Positions 18,756-28,730 of a stretch of DNA of 64,000 nt are shown here, piece after piece. The position numbers and the translations under genes were made by a program. How positions within the stretch are numbered: the stretch's first letter is position 1; every line of letters begins with the position of its first letter. Below the pieces are notes generated by a model that was given only the letters and a program-made list of their open reading frames with translations, had not been told where the DNA came from and did not search any database. The stretch is from assembly GCF_021290385.1 (NCBI RefSeq), contig NZ_CP089928.1:434001-498000 (forward strand). Direction: 5' to 3'. The stretch comes from Microbulbifer sp. YPW16 (GTDB lineage Bacteria > Pseudomonadota > Gammaproteobacteria > Pseudomonadales > Cellvibrionaceae).

Positions 18756-19724
18756 ATGAAAAAGACCGCTATTTCCCTGGCTATGATCGCTGTGGCCCCT
18801 GCCCTGGCGAATGCCCAGGCAGAATCAGAAGCCCTGACACTCTACGGCAAGGCCAATGTCACTTTCCAGTCCGCGGATGAGGGCGATGGCTCCACCACCG
18901 GCCTGAAGAGCAACGCCTCCCGCCTGGGTGTCAAGGGCGAGCTGCCTTTCGACAATGGTCTGACCGGCATCTACAAGATGGAATACGAGACCGATGTCGA
19001 CGGCGAGGCTGAAGAGATTTTCAAGCAGCGCAACATCTACGCCGGCCTCGAGGGCGGTTTCGGCCAGGTGATCGGCGGCAAGTTCGATACCCCGCTGAAG
19101 AAGGCGCAGAAGAAAGTCGACCTGTTCGGTGACCTGGAAGGTGACATCAAGAGTGTCATCACCAAGAGCGACAACCGCGAGGCCAACAACCTCCAGTACT
19201 CCACCCCTTCCTTCGGTGGTTTCAAGGCTACCGCGGCCTACATCAGCCACGGTGACGAGGAGCTGACCGACGGCGAAGGCGCACCGCTGCTGGACGAGAA
19301 CGGCAACGTGATCACCCGCGATAACGGCACTTCCGTGTCTTTCGCCTACGACAATAACGGCATCTACGTGGCCTACGCCTTCGACCAGGACGTGGAAGCC
19401 AACGACTGGAACGTGCAGCGCCTGGTGAGCCAGTACAACATTGGCCCGGTGCAGGTGGGCGCCCTGTTCGAAGAGCAGGAAAAGCCCGACGGCAGCACCC
19501 AGGACGGCTGGATGACCTCCGCCGCCTACAAGATTAACGCCTGGACCATGAAGGCCCAGTACGGCCAGTCCGACATCGTTGTGGAAGATGCGGAAACCTA
19601 CAGCGTGGGCCTGGACTACAAGATGTCCAGCGCTGCCAAGGTCTTCGCCTTCGTCACCGACGAGACCGCAGCCAACGACTACGAGCGCAGCTACTTCGGT
19701 GTGGGTACTGAACTGAAGTTCTGA
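18756..19724 (+). CDS. general outer-membrane porin
   Basis: This 322-residue trimeric-porin-type protein has a 21-residue signal peptide (ending ALANA) and a start typical of Gram-negative porins (LTLYGKANVTFQ). Many strand pairs follow (RNIYAGLEGGFGQVIGGKFDTP, LQYSTPSFGGFKATAAY), and the terminal strand ends in Phe (GVGTELKF). It would allow passive diffusion of small solutes across the outer membrane. Codon use looks highly biased, fitting strong expression. An AT-rich upstream region contains a TAATAT -10 candidate at 18654-18659. It is monocistronic with its own terminator. Confidence 0.93.
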   Translation: MKKTAISLAMIAVAPALANAQAESEALTLYGKANVTFQSADEGDGSTTGLKSNASRLGVKGELPFDNGLTGIYKMEYETDVDGEAEEIFKQRNIYAGLEGGFGQVIGGKFDTPLKKAQKKVDLFGDLEGDIKSVITKSDNREANNLQYSTPSFGGFKATAAYISHGDEELTDGEGAPLLDENGNVITRDNGTSVSFAYDNNGIYVAYAFDQDVEANDWNVQRLVSQYNIGPVQVGALFEEQEKPDGSTQDGWMTSAAYKINAWTMKAQYGQSDIVVEDAETYSVGLDYKMSSAAKVFAFVTDETAANDYERSYFGVGTELKF

Positions 19725-19744
19725 TATCAGGCTTCGGTAGACAC

Positions 19745-19775
19745 AAAAGAGGCGGCCGCTGGGCCGCCTCTTTTA
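19745..19775 (+). terminator. rho-independent terminator of the porin gene
   Basis: The stem GAGGCGGCC (19749-19757) pairs with GGCCGCCTC (19762-19770), followed by TTTTATTTT. A short A-run on the left may also let it act on the minus strand. Confidence 0.88.
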
Positions 19776-19779
19776 TTTT

Positions 19780-19806
19780 GGGCGAACACAAGGTTCGCCC
19801 CTACGG
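19780..19806. repeat. dispersed palindromic repeat (GGGCGAACACAAGGTTCGCCC type)
   Basis: The arms GGGCGAAC and GTTCGCCC flank a short loop, followed by CTACGG. The same design, with CGGACACAAGGTCCG, recurs three times at 48116-48290, so it is a dispersed family. Confidence 0.6.
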
Positions 19807-19860
19807 CCACCCCACAGGCCATCAAGTGGATACGGAAACCCCTGCATACGCCTGCCGGCA

Positions 19861-21345
19861 TCAGATCACGAACAAATCCATAAATTCATGTACCGGCAGC
19901 TGCCCCAGGGTTTGCCGATCACTGCAGAGCGCGAAAATTTCGCCGCAGCGCCTGGCGGGAAATCGCGTCGCCAGGCTGTCCCGGAATTTTTGTTCAAGCA
20001 GGGGAATCCCCTCTTCCCTGCGGCGGCGATGCCCCACCGGGTACTCCACTTCGATTTTATCCGTTGAACTCCCATCCCTGAAAAAAACCTGCACCGCATT
20101 GGCAATGGACCGCTTGTCCGGATCCAGGTAGTCGGCTGAGTAGCGCGGTTCCTCGATAACCTCCATTTTCTCCCGAAGCCGGTCTATCTCCGGGTGTGCG
20201 TTATGGAAACCATCTTCATAGTGCTCGGCCCGCAACTCCCCGAATATCAGTGGTACCGCTGTCATATATTGCAGGCAATGGTCTCGGTCCGCCGGGTTCG
20301 CCAGCGGTCCTTCCTTGGAAATAATACGGATGGCGGACTCGTGGGTGGTGATAACAACCCGGTCGACTTCATCGAGTCGCCCCCCGACCTGGGGGTGCAG
20401 GGTCACGGCCGCCTCGCAGGCGGTCTGGCTGTGGAACTCGGCGGGAAACGAGATCTTGAACAGGATGTTTTCCATCACATAGCTGCCATAGTCCCGCGGG
20501 AACCTGAATTGCCGCTCCCCCTCCGCCTTTACCTTCTGGTCCGCATTGGTCTTGCTGAATGACACATCGTAGAAGCCCCACTGCTTCGCGGTCAGCGCCC
20601 CCGGGATCCCCATCTCGCCGCGCATGCAGATATCGGCCAGCTGCACGCCGCGACTGCTGGCATCACCGGCAGCCCAGGACTTGCGCGAGCCGGCATTGGG
20701 GGCGTGGCGATAGGTACGCAGCGCACTGCCATCCACCCAGGCCTGCGACACCGCCGCCATCACCTGCTCGCGATCACCGCCCATCAAGCGCGCGGCCACT
20801 GCCGTGGAAGCCACCCGCACCAGCAGTACATGGTCCAGCCCCACGCGGTTGAAACTGTTTTCCAGTGCCAGCACACCCTGGATCTCATGGGCGCGGATCA
20901 TTGCATCCAGCACATCGCGCACCCTGAACGGCTCCCTTCCCTGAGCCACATTCTGCCGGGACAGGTGGTCAGCTACCGCCAGGATCGCCCCCAGGTTATC
21001 CGACGGGTGGCCCCACTCCGCCGCCAGCCAGGTATCGTTGTAATCCAGCCAGCGGACAATACAGCCGATATCCCAGGCCGCCTTGACCGGGTCCAGGCTG
21101 AGTCGTGTTCCGGGAACCCGCGCCCCATGCGGCACCCGGGTACCGTCGACGACCGGCCCCAGCAGCTTGGTGCACTCGGGAAAGCCCAGCGCCAAGAGCC
21201 CACAGCCAATCGAGTCCATCAGGCAATAGCGCGCCGTATCCCAGGCTTCTTCCGACTCGATTTCGTAATCCAGCACATAGTCAGCGATATCCTGGATTAC
21301 CTGGTCATACTCCGGACGAATATTCTGCTCCACATTGCTGGCCAT
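19861..21345 (-). CDS. prpD: 2-methylcitrate dehydratase PrpD (MmgE/PrpD family)
   Basis: PrpD dehydrates 2-methylcitrate to 2-methyl-cis-aconitate in propionate catabolism. The 494-residue protein is full length and carries family hallmarks such as [62 protein letters not shown] and [18 protein letters not shown]. It stands alone, 25 kb from the prpB-prpC-acnD-prpF operon. AcnD and PrpF together can replace PrpD, so this step may be duplicated. No copy of the GntR operator palindrome was seen upstream. Confidence 0.95.
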   Translation of the reverse strand: MASNVEQNIRPEYDQVIQDIADYVLDYEIESEEAWDTARYCLMDSIGCGLLALGFPECTKLLGPVVDGTRVPHGARVPGTRLSLDPVKAAWDIGCIVRWLDYNDTWLAAEWGHPSDNLGAILAVADHLSRQNVAQGREPFRVRDVLDAMIRAHEIQGVLALENSFNRVGLDHVLLVRVASTAVAARLMGGDREQVMAAVSQAWVDGSALRTYRHAPNAGSRKSWAAGDASSRGVQLADICMRGEMGIPGALTAKQWGFYDVSFSKTNADQKVKAEGERQFRFPRDYGSYVMENILFKISFPAEFHSQTACEAAVTLHPQVGGRLDEVDRVVITTHESAIRIISKEGPLANPADRDHCLQYMTAVPLIFGELRAEHYEDGFHNAHPEIDRLREKMEVIEEPRYSADYLDPDKRSIANAVQVFFRDGSSTDKIEVEYPVGHRRRREEGIPLLEQKFRDSLATRFPARRCGEIFALCSDRQTLGQLPVHEFMDLFVI

Positions 21346-21514
21346 TTCCGGCTCCCTCCAGCGTCTATTGGTTGGACTACTTGTGTCTTTGCATGCGCCC
21401 TGCAGCTTCGCCGATCTGCGCAGTTGTCGGCATATCCATTTAGCTTGTCGCGGTTTGATCTAGACTTGGTGTGGCCACGACCCCGGCCAATCCCCCAGCA
21501 GCGGAGGAAGCCCG

Positions 21515-22468
21515 ATGACAATCAGCATAGCGAACCGGGCAAGGCTGGCATTCGCGATGGTGGTGCTGCTGGGCCTTGTGGCCTGGGCTGTCTGGTACTA
21601 CCTGGCAGCGGGCCGGTTTACGACCTACCAGATTGTCACCGAGGATTCCGTGTCCGGGCTGATCACCGGTGCACCGGTGGAATTCCACGGGGTGGATGTG
21701 GGGAGGGTCACACAGGTCGAGCTGACCGGCCCCCACTCTGTTCGCATCCTGTTTGAGGCGGAGAATGACGCCCCCATTTCCCGGGCGACCGTCGCCACTA
21801 TCACTGCCCGCGGACTCGCTACGCGGGGATTCACCGGCTACGTGTACGTCCTGCTGGAAAATACCGGAACAGGCCAGGGGCCACTTACCGCCGCCCCCGG
21901 CGACCGCTACCCGGAGATACCCACCGCGCCATCCCGGTTTGTGAGCCTGGATACCGCCATCAGCCAGGTCAACCAGAACGTACAGCAGCTGACCGACCTG
22001 CTCCATACCCTGCTGGACGAGAAAACCATTGCCTCGCTCCGCTCCGCCGCGCACGACCTGCAGCAGGTCAGCCATATGCTGGCGGAAAACCAGGAAAAGC
22101 TCGGCTCGCTCATCGCCAACACCGAACGGGCCAGCCGCCGGCTCGGGCCTCTGCTGGATTCCAGCACCGACACGGTCCAGGCCCTGCAGCAGGTGAGCCG
22201 TATGCTGGCCGGGCACCAGGAGAGACTCAGCACCATTATCACCAACACCGAGGCCGCCAGCGGCAGGCTGGGACCGCTGCTGGACTCGGGCAATGACTCG
22301 GTCAACGCACTCCAGCAGCAGGTGCTGCCCGAGGCGTACCGGACCATGACCGCCCTGGGCAGGCTGACCAATTCGATGGAGCGCCTGACGGTCAAGATCA
22401 ATCGCGACCCGTCAATCCTGCTGCGCGGCAGCGCCCAGCCACCGCTTGGCCCGGGCGAAAGCGAATGA
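21515..22468 (+). CDS. MCE/MlaD-domain protein with duplicated coiled-coil segment
   Basis: This 317-residue protein has one N-terminal membrane helix (about 11-31) and an MCE/MlaD domain (about 37-115; TGAPVEFHGVDVGRVTQVEL). A long helical region follows. Residues 182-223 and 224-265 are two copies of one 42-residue unit, each with LQQVS-MLA and RLGPLLDS. MCE proteins carry lipids between membranes as part of an ABC importer (Mla, Pqi, Yeb systems). The next gene, overlapping by 4 bp, encodes the matching lipoprotein. No MlaE or MlaF gene is adjacent, which is unusual. It is divergent from prpD. Confidence 0.85.
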   Translation: MTISIANRARLAFAMVVLLGLVAWAVWYYLAAGRFTTYQIVTEDSVSGLITGAPVEFHGVDVGRVTQVELTGPHSVRILFEAENDAPISRATVATITARGLATRGFTGYVYVLLENTGTGQGPLTAAPGDRYPEIPTAPSRFVSLDTAISQVNQNVQQLTDLLHTLLDEKTIASLRSAAHDLQQVSHMLAENQEKLGSLIANTERASRRLGPLLDSSTDTVQALQQVSRMLAGHQERLSTIITNTEAASGRLGPLLDSGNDSVNALQQQVLPEAYRTMTALGRLTNSMERLTVKINRDPSILLRGSAQPPLGPGESE

Positions 22469-23100
22469 ACGCAATCCGCTGCGTGCGCCACTGGGCCTGC
22501 GCCCGGGCCGGCATCCTGCTGGCGGCACTGTCCATGGCAGTACTTGCCGGCTGTTCGCTATTCTCCCCGGTAGAGGACGATATCCAGGTGGGCGTGATCG
22601 ACCAGCTGCCGACCGAACTCCCCCGGCGGGAACCCCATGCCGCCACATTGATGGTGCTGCCGCCGGCCATCAACCCCGTCTACGACACCGTACGGATGGC
22701 CTACCGCCTCCGGCCACACCAGGTTGAGTACTTCAGCCGGCACGAATGGGGCGCGACACCAGCGCAGATGCTGCAGCCCCTGCTGGCCCGAACGCTGGAA
22801 AACACCCACTACTTCCATGCCGTACTCAGCCCGCCCTACTTCGGCCCCTACCACTATGCGCTGCGGACCGAGATCCTGGAGCTGACGCAGGACTTCACTT
22901 CCGAGCCGGCCACCCTGCAGCTGTCCCTGCGGCTGCAGCTGGTGGATGGCGACTCAAACCGGGTTATCGCCGAGCGGGCCATCTCACTGCGCGAACCCCT
23001 GCTGCAGCAGACCCCCTACGCCGGCATCGTGGCCGCCAACGAGGCCACCGCAAAAAGCCTGCGACAGGTCGCCTGGTTTGTAATCGGGGAGATGCCCTGA
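22465..23100 (+). CDS. PqiC-like ABC-transport auxiliary lipoprotein
   Basis: This 211-residue lipoprotein has a lipobox LAGC with the lipidated cysteine at 30. The rest resembles the PqiC/ABC_trans_aux family (LRTEILELTQDF, LRLQLVDGDSNRVIAERAI). Such proteins sit at the outer membrane and dock MCE tunnels. ATGA overlap with the MCE gene implies translational coupling. Family membership is by motif and context, so the name is moderately sure. Confidence 0.78.
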   Translation: MNAIRCVRHWACARAGILLAALSMAVLAGCSLFSPVEDDIQVGVIDQLPTELPRREPHAATLMVLPPAINPVYDTVRMAYRLRPHQVEYFSRHEWGATPAQMLQPLLARTLENTHYFHAVLSPPYFGPYHYALRTEILELTQDFTSEPATLQLSLRLQLVDGDSNRVIAERAISLREPLLQQTPYAGIVAANEATAKSLRQVAWFVIGEMP

Positions 23101-23101
23101 G

Positions 23102-23668
23102 TCAGGCCTGGTTGCCCGCCCCGGGCAGCATCTTTTTCAGGGTGTTGTCGCGGGAAAGGAAATGGTGCCTCAACGCCGCGCCCGCATGGATCACGATAAA
23201 GCCGATCAATGCATAGCCCAGCCATTTGTGAACCTCGATCAGTACCTGGAACCGGTACTCATTCTGGGCAATCAGGTCCGGCAGCCGGACGCCGAAGGCG
23301 TATACCGGAATGGCCGCGGCGGAAGACATCAACCAGCCGGTCACCGGCAGCGCGAACATCAAGGCGTAGAAGCAGAGGTGAACAAACCGCGCCGCCACCT
23401 TCTGCCAGTCCGGGAACTGCGTGGCCAGCGCCGGCAGCACATTGCCGAGGCGCCATGCCAGCCGCACCGCAGCCAGTCCGAGCGCCACCATGCCATATTC
23501 CTTATGCAACAGGACCAGCCCGATTTTCCTCTTGTCGAACCCGACATCCGGCAGGCCGCTCATATACAGGCCGAGGACGACCAGGCCAATGAGCAACACG
23601 GCCATCAGCCAGTGGAGTGCGATGGCGACGGTGCCGTAACGCTGTGGGGTGTTTTTAAGCACGGTCAT
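23102..23668 (-). CDS. cybB: cytochrome b561
   Basis: This 188-residue protein with four membrane helices matches diheme cytochrome b561 (CybB type). Candidate heme ligands lie in IALHWLMA, RFVHLCFY, EVHKWLGY and VIHAGAALRHH. CybB-type proteins move electrons between quinone and other acceptors in the inner membrane. It lies 101 bp after the sulfite dehydrogenase cytochrome gene on the same strand, so it may link sulfite oxidation to the quinone pool. That link is inference. Confidence 0.88.
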   Translation of the reverse strand: MTVLKNTPQRYGTVAIALHWLMAVLLIGLVVLGLYMSGLPDVGFDKRKIGLVLLHKEYGMVALGLAAVRLAWRLGNVLPALATQFPDWQKVAARFVHLCFYALMFALPVTGWLMSSAAAIPVYAFGVRLPDLIAQNEYRFQVLIEVHKWLGYALIGFIVIHAGAALRHHFLSRDNTLKKMLPGAGNQA

Positions 23669-23769
23669 CGATCACGTCGGTCAGGGCTGTCCACGCATGC
23701 TTCATTTCCTATAACGGATGACGGCGGAGATGACAGCGAAAGAGGTGCGGGAATAGAATGCTGGCGCGG

Positions 23770-24120
23770 TCAATCACCATCGGTACCGTAGTGCTCTGCC
23801 AGGTAATTCGTGATGCGCTCGAGTGTTTCCGGGGGGAGTTGCGGCATACCCTGGGTTTCGGTCATCCATTTCAGGGTGTCCTGCCAGGCCGCCTTGCTGA
23901 GCCGCTGTTGCTTGACGATCATCAGCGAATGGCAGGCGGAACAGAGCCCGTACACTTCCTCCCGGCCTTCACCGGGCGGGAGACCGCCGAACTCCTGCGC
24001 AGCGGGGGCGGTGTCCTGGGCCAGGGTTGTGCCGGGCAGCCCCACCGCGAGCGCCAGGAGCAGTCCAGCGCAGCTGCGCGCCATTCGGCCTCGCCTGTCC
24101 ATTCGCTTTTTCCGGGCCAC
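23770..24120 (-). CDS. sorB: SorB-like cytochrome c subunit of sulfite dehydrogenase
   Basis: This 116-residue protein has a basic N-terminus, a hydrophobic export signal (LLLALAVGLPGTTLAQ) and one heme c motif, Cys60-Ser-Ala-Cys63-His64. Met92 is a likely axial ligand. It begins 2 bp after the sorA stop and so is its electron acceptor in the periplasm. Later in-frame ATGs exist, so the start could be slightly downstream. Confidence 0.88.
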   Translation of the reverse strand: MARKKRMDRRGRMARSCAGLLLALAVGLPGTTLAQDTAPAAQEFGGLPPGEGREEVYGLCSACHSLMIVKQQRLSKAAWQDTLKWMTETQGMPQLPPETLERITNYLAEHYGTDGD

Positions 24121-24122
24121 CG

Positions 24123-25436
24123 TTAAACCACCGTAACCGCCACGCGGTGATAGGAGTTGTTAAGGTAACCTTTGGGGTTCCAGGCAATGCCGAAGGGCTG
24201 GCTGACGCCATCGCTGTCGACGGCCCTGGCCCAGACCTCGTAATACCCCTGCTCCGGGAATTTCACCTTCGCGCGAAAGCGCTGCCAGGCAGCCTTGTTT
24301 GCGGGTGGAGACAGGTCTGCCTTCATCCAGGTTGCGCCGAAGTCGATGGACAGGTGTACCTCGGACACCTCGCGATCGCCGGCCCAGGCATGCCCGCGCA
24401 CTTCCAGCTCGCGATTGTTGAGCTTTGTGCCGGTCTCAGGCGCGGTGATCAGGGACTTCACCGGCATGCGCTCGATGATCACGAAATCCTTTTCGTCCAC
24501 TTTCTGGCCCGGTGCCACGGGATATTTGGGTATGCGATAGGCGGTGCCGGTCATCTTGGGGCCATCGTGTACCTGGTCGCGCACCTGGATGCGTGTCAGC
24601 CATTTTTGCGAACAGGAGCCGGGCCAGCCCGGGATCACCAGGCGCAGCGGGGCGCCGTTCATCGGGTGGATATCCTCGCCGTTCATGGCAAAGGCGATCA
24701 GGTTCTCCTCCCCCATGGCCTTCTTGATAGGCACACCACGAGAGAGCGGCAGCTTGCCGGGGATACCGGACAGGTGGGTGTCGGCGCCATAATGTGCCGT
24801 ATAGACTGCACCGGGTTTAATGCCCGCCGCCTTGAGCACATCCGCCAGGCGCACGCCGGTCCAGGCCGAACAGGCGACGGCGCCATAGGTCCACTGGTTC
24901 CCCTTGGCCGGTGGCTTGAAAAAGGCCCGCCCGTTGCCGCCACATTCAATGGCCAGGTTTTGCGTAACCACTTCGAACTCTTTCTTCAGGTCGGCGATGG
25001 TCAGTTTCAGCGGCTTGTCGACAAGGCCGTCAATGGTCAGCTCCCAGCTGGCGGCGTCCACGTCAGTGGGTGGTGTGCCGTTATTCCTGATGAAGTGGCG
25101 GTTCTTCGGGGTCACCTCGTCGTCGAGCAGATGCGCTGGGGTTTCGGCATTGACCGGCCTGTCGTTCAACACGATCAGCCCATCCTTGCCTTTCAGCGTG
25201 AATGGCCTGGTTTCATCTGCCAGTGCGGCGGGGATCAGGCCCGATGGCATATTGCGGTGAAACGGAATCGCGCTTACCCCCAGGGCAGCCGCCATGGTCC
25301 CGAGCCCCAGGCCCCTGAGAAAGCCACGCCGGTCTGGATTCGGTTTACGGCCAAACACCGCTTCGTCCGCCCGCTCGGGATCATCACCATACAGCGCATG
25401 GAGCCCGACACTCCGGGGTTTGTCCTCCTCGCTCAT
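24123..25436 (-). CDS. sorA: SorA-like sulfite dehydrogenase, molybdopterin subunit
   Basis: This 437-residue periplasmic enzyme oxidises sulfite to sulfate. A twin-arginine signal is present (DRRGFLRGLGLG, Arg36-Arg37). The molybdenum-ligand cysteine is Cys165 in the motif ECGGNGR of the sulfite oxidase fold, and a C-terminal dimerisation domain (about 300-437) completes the protein. A GGAGGAAG ribosome site at 25443-25450 supports the start, and a TATACT-like -10 lies at 25478-25483 on this strand. With SorB it forms the SorAB pair. Confidence 0.93.
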   Translation of the reverse strand: MSEEDKPRSVGLHALYGDDPERADEAVFGRKPNPDRRGFLRGLGLGTMAAALGVSAIPFHRNMPSGLIPAALADETRPFTLKGKDGLIVLNDRPVNAETPAHLLDDEVTPKNRHFIRNNGTPPTDVDAASWELTIDGLVDKPLKLTIADLKKEFEVVTQNLAIECGGNGRAFFKPPAKGNQWTYGAVACSAWTGVRLADVLKAAGIKPGAVYTAHYGADTHLSGIPGKLPLSRGVPIKKAMGEENLIAFAMNGEDIHPMNGAPLRLVIPGWPGSCSQKWLTRIQVRDQVHDGPKMTGTAYRIPKYPVAPGQKVDEKDFVIIERMPVKSLITAPETGTKLNNRELEVRGHAWAGDREVSEVHLSIDFGATWMKADLSPPANKAAWQRFRAKVKFPEQGYYEVWARAVDSDGVSQPFGIAWNPKGYLNNSYHRVAVTVV

Positions 25437-25726
25437 CGCCCGCTTCCTCCAGACCCTACCTTCCTGAATGATCGGAAAGTATAGTCAGGCGTATTCGCTA
25501 AAAGGCGCCACCATCGCAGAAGATGGTTTAGCGTGGCAGGGTTTTAATGGTGTTGGCCAACTGTCAGAAAAATAGCTCTAAGGGATGCCTGGTGCCCCTT
25601 AGACCAGCCCTCACTTTACGCGCATCCGGGCCAGGCTTCCCGGATACCAACTGGCTTGTCAACGGTAACTTTTCCAACCACTGCGCCCCGTGAAACCCAG
25701 TCGGCACCTGGTGATGCCTGTCGGGT

Positions 25727-27034
25727 TTATTTATCGTCGAACAGGCCCGAGGTCGCAATCGGGCGCGCAAAGCGGTGGCCCGAGTGGTCGTCATTGCTGA
25801 CATTGAAATAGACGATCACCAGATCCCGCGATGGCGATACGTAAAGGCCCTGGGTCATCAGGCCGCCTTTCCACATATCCCCGTCGGGCCAGATTACATC
25901 CCACTGGCGGCTGTTGGCGATAAAGTCATCCGAGCCGAGGTAATCGGCGAACACCGCGCCGTCAAACCCCGCCATGACAAACTCATGCGTGCGTACCTCG
26001 TTGCGAATACGATTGAGGATCTCGTCCGAAACGACCTGCTCGACGGCAACCTTGTCCCAGCTCGGCGTGTAGAGCATGCCGAAGCGGGCAAAGTCCCTCA
26101 GGTTGCTCGACACCAGCCCGTGCGCCGCTGCAATGCCGTCCGGCGTCAGGTGGATTTGCAACACGCCCTCGGCGCCAACCTTCGACCAGACACGACGATC
26201 GAAGAGCTGCGGCCAGCGCTCGCCTTCCACCTCCTCGGCCAGCAACACCAGCATTTGCGTCAGCCCCGAGGCATACTCGAATGCCAGGCCGGGCTTTTCT
26301 TTTTTCGGTGTACTTCTCAGTACGTCGCGCAGTTTCTCGACGCCCCTTGTTTTATTCGGAAAACCGAACTCGGCTTCATATACACGGCGGGCAATGTTGT
26401 CGGGGTCGAAGCGGGATTCAGACGTATCCTCAAGGTCCATGCCGGTGGCCATATCCAGCACATCCCCGGTGGTGACACCATCCCAGTCGGTGCCCTTGAA
26501 GTCGGTCAGGTACTTCGTGATCGGCGCGTCTTCATCGATTTTGCCCTCACTGATAAGTTGGTCAATAACCAGGCTGGCAGTCGGTTTGGCTGAAGACATC
26601 CAGAGGTGATAATCCGCGGGTCTCATCCGCGGATATTTCTCGTAGACGATATTGCCCTTATGAACCACAAGAAAGGCCTGGGCGGTATCGGACTGCTCCA
26701 GGAACTCGTCCAGGGTCAGCGGTCCTTCCAGCTCGCTTTCGGATGTCATTTCGGCTTTGATTTTGCCGACTTGCGGCATCGACTTGCTGCCAAGGGGCAT
26801 CACACCCGGCCGCGAGGGGAGTATGGCCGTCGGCATGAATTCTGACGCGCGCATGTTGAAATAGGCGGAAGGATCGCCACCCCGGAACAGTTCGTTGTAA
26901 TCGGCTTTGCGCGTCTGTTTTTCGAGCTCCAGCGGGAACCCATCGACGAACTCGTCGAGCGGCGTATTGTCCTGCGCCACGGCGACCGCAGCTGCCAGAA
27001 CGAAAGCTGACGACACCAGTTTCCTTCCAGGCAT
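25727..27034 (-). CDS. secreted serine hydrolase, beta-lactamase class C fold
   Basis: This 435-residue protein is started here at the ATG at 27034, which follows GGAGGAG and gives a clean signal peptide ending AAAVAVA. A longer frame to 27157 lacks this. The SxxK motif is Ser147-Ser-Ala-Lys150 (WMSSAKP), and the second motif is Tyr254-Ala-Ser256. The closing KTG-like element is unclear (GGLMTQG). Such proteins are esterases, peptidases or DD-peptidases rather than true beta-lactamases in most cases. Substrate unknown. A fragment of an M14 gene lies upstream. Confidence 0.87.
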   Translation of the reverse strand: MPGRKLVSSAFVLAAAVAVAQDNTPLDEFVDGFPLELEKQTRKADYNELFRGGDPSAYFNMRASEFMPTAILPSRPGVMPLGSKSMPQVGKIKAEMTSESELEGPLTLDEFLEQSDTAQAFLVVHKGNIVYEKYPRMRPADYHLWMSSAKPTASLVIDQLISEGKIDEDAPITKYLTDFKGTDWDGVTTGDVLDMATGMDLEDTSESRFDPDNIARRVYEAEFGFPNKTRGVEKLRDVLRSTPKKEKPGLAFEYASGLTQMLVLLAEEVEGERWPQLFDRRVWSKVGAEGVLQIHLTPDGIAAAHGLVSSNLRDFARFGMLYTPSWDKVAVEQVVSDEILNRIRNEVRTHEFVMAGFDGAVFADYLGSDDFIANSRQWDVIWPDGDMWKGGLMTQGLYVSPSRDLVIVYFNVSNDDHSGHRFARPIATSGLFDDK

Positions 27035-27193
27035 GGCTTCACTCCTCCGGAGTATTTTTGTCGACAATGCCGCCATTCCTGACCCGGTCCCAGTGCTCAT
27101 GGGGGTGAACGGCAAGGTGGGTACGCCCCACGAGGCCGGCCTGGCGGGAGCGGCCATGGCAAAAACTACTGGAGTTTAGCCCAGTGCCCGCCC

Positions 27194-27435
27194 CTACCGG
27201 TGGGCCAGCACGTACACGATCGCCGCGCACACGGCGACGGCCTGCGCGGAATTACATTGTCCGGGCGTGGCGCGGGGACTGTCGGCGTAGACCTCGGTGG
27301 TGGTCTTGTAGGGGGCGTTGGTGATGCTGGCGCACAGGCCCAGCTTTTTGAGCGGGTATTCGATCACGCCGCGCGCGACCACCGGCGAGCCGATGACCTC
27401 GTTGTTTGTCGTCGGCCGGGGCGATATGGGTGACC
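27194..27435 (-). pseudogene. relic of the M14 peptidase 3' end (copy A)
   Basis: Read on the minus strand this encodes VARGVIEYPLKKLGLCAS and AVCAAIVYVLAHR. It aligns closely with the last quarter of the intact M14 gene at 30716-31639, including a stop at the same place. Similarity ends abruptly at 27435, 44 bp from the purT stop. A 1-nt length difference near 27400 breaks the frame, so it is not a working gene. Confidence 0.8.
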
Positions 27436-27478
27436 AGACGCAGGTTCAGAGCACTGAAGCTGGCGGCTGCTACTGCCG

Positions 27479-28675
27479 CTACAGCTTTACCTCGATATCG
27501 GCAATCACCGCATTGGCGGTGTTGCGCGCAGTTTCGGTATCGTCGGCCCGCGCCAGGGCGACACCCAGGCGGCGCTTGCCGGCAATTTCGGGTTTACCGA
27601 ACAGGCGCAGCTGGGTATCGGGACGCGAGAGCGCGGCGCCCAGGTTGCCGAACTGCACCTGGGTGGAATCGCCCTCCACCAACAGCACCGATGAAGCGGA
27701 GGCGCAGTGCAGCTGGATATTGGGAATGGGCAGCCCGAGAATGGCCCGGGCATGCAGGGCAAACTCGGAGAGATCCTGCGAGATCAGGGTCACGAGGCCG
27801 GTGTCGTGCGGCCGTGGCGACACTTCACTGAAAATCACATCATCGCCTTTGACAAACAGCTCCACGCCAAACAGGCCGCGGCCACCGAGATTGTCGGTCA
27901 CCGCTTTGGCAATCTCCTGCGCGCGGCCCAATGCCGCTGCCGACATCGCCTGCGGCTGCCACGACTCCTGGTAATCCCCATCCGCCTGGCGGTGGCCAAT
28001 GGGCGCGCAGAAACTGGTGACAATATTCCCGTTGCCGTCATCGTGGCGAACGGTCAGCAGGGTGATTTCGTAATCGAAGTCGACAAAGCCCTCGACTATC
28101 ACCTTGCCCTTGCCGGCGCGGCCACCCTCCTGTGCATAGGCCCAGGCTTCCTCAACCTGTGAGGCATCCCGCACCAGGCTCTGGCCCTTGCCCGATGAAC
28201 TCATGATCGGTTTGACCAGGCAGGGAATGCCAATCTCGTCGACAGCGGCCTTGAATTCGGCCTCCCCGGCAGCAAAGCGATAGCGGGAGGTGGGCAGCCC
28301 AAGGGTTTCCGCCGCCAGCCGGCGGATACCTTCGCGGTTCATGGTCAACTGGGTGGCCCGCGCGGTGGGGATGATATTGACCCCCTCCCCTTCCAGCTCG
28401 GCCAGGGTGTCGGTGGCAATGGCCTCGATTTCCGGCACCACCAGGTGCGGCCCCTCCTGTTCGATCACGCCGCGCAGGGCATCGCCATCGAGCATATTGA
28501 TCACATGGCTGCGGTCGGCGACCTGCATCGCCGGGGCATTCCCGTAGCGGTCCACCGCAATGACTTCGCAGCCGAGCCGCTGCAGCTCGATCACAACTTC
28601 CTTACCCAATTCCCCGGCGCCGCAGAGCAGGACGCGGGTAGCGGTAGAAGAGAACGGAGTGCCCAGGGTAGCCAT
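27479..28675 (-). CDS. purT: formate-dependent phosphoribosylglycinamide formyltransferase
   Basis: PurT makes formyl-GAR from GAR, formate and ATP in purine synthesis. The 398-residue ATP-grasp protein begins with [20 protein letters not shown] and carries [22 protein letters not shown] and the metal-binding segment [12 protein letters not shown]. Length is normal. It lies 55 bp after the RIO-kinase gene, in an unusual setting between two M14 relics. Confidence 0.97.
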   Translation of the reverse strand: MATLGTPFSSTATRVLLCGAGELGKEVVIELQRLGCEVIAVDRYGNAPAMQVADRSHVINMLDGDALRGVIEQEGPHLVVPEIEAIATDTLAELEGEGVNIIPTARATQLTMNREGIRRLAAETLGLPTSRYRFAAGEAEFKAAVDEIGIPCLVKPIMSSSGKGQSLVRDASQVEEAWAYAQEGGRAGKGKVIVEGFVDFDYEITLLTVRHDDGNGNIVTSFCAPIGHRQADGDYQESWQPQAMSAAALGRAQEIAKAVTDNLGGRGLFGVELFVKGDDVIFSEVSPRPHDTGLVTLISQDLSEFALHARAILGLPIPNIQLHCASASSVLLVEGDSTQVQFGNLGAALSRPDTQLRLFGKPEIAGKRRLGVALARADDTETARNTANAVIADIEVKL

Positions 28676-28730
28676 AGAGTTTTTGCCTTATTGTGAATGT
28701 TGCGCGAGGAAGATCATCAGCATCAGCGGC

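Noticed and set aside
24027..25484. A 485-codon open frame on the plus strand
   Set aside because: It is antisense to sorA, whose Tat signal and Mo-cysteine motif are clear.
25578..25602. Terminator hairpin CTAAGGG/CCCTTAG upstream of sorA
   Set aside because: There is no T-run on either strand and the position fits no transcript end; it may be a chance palindrome.
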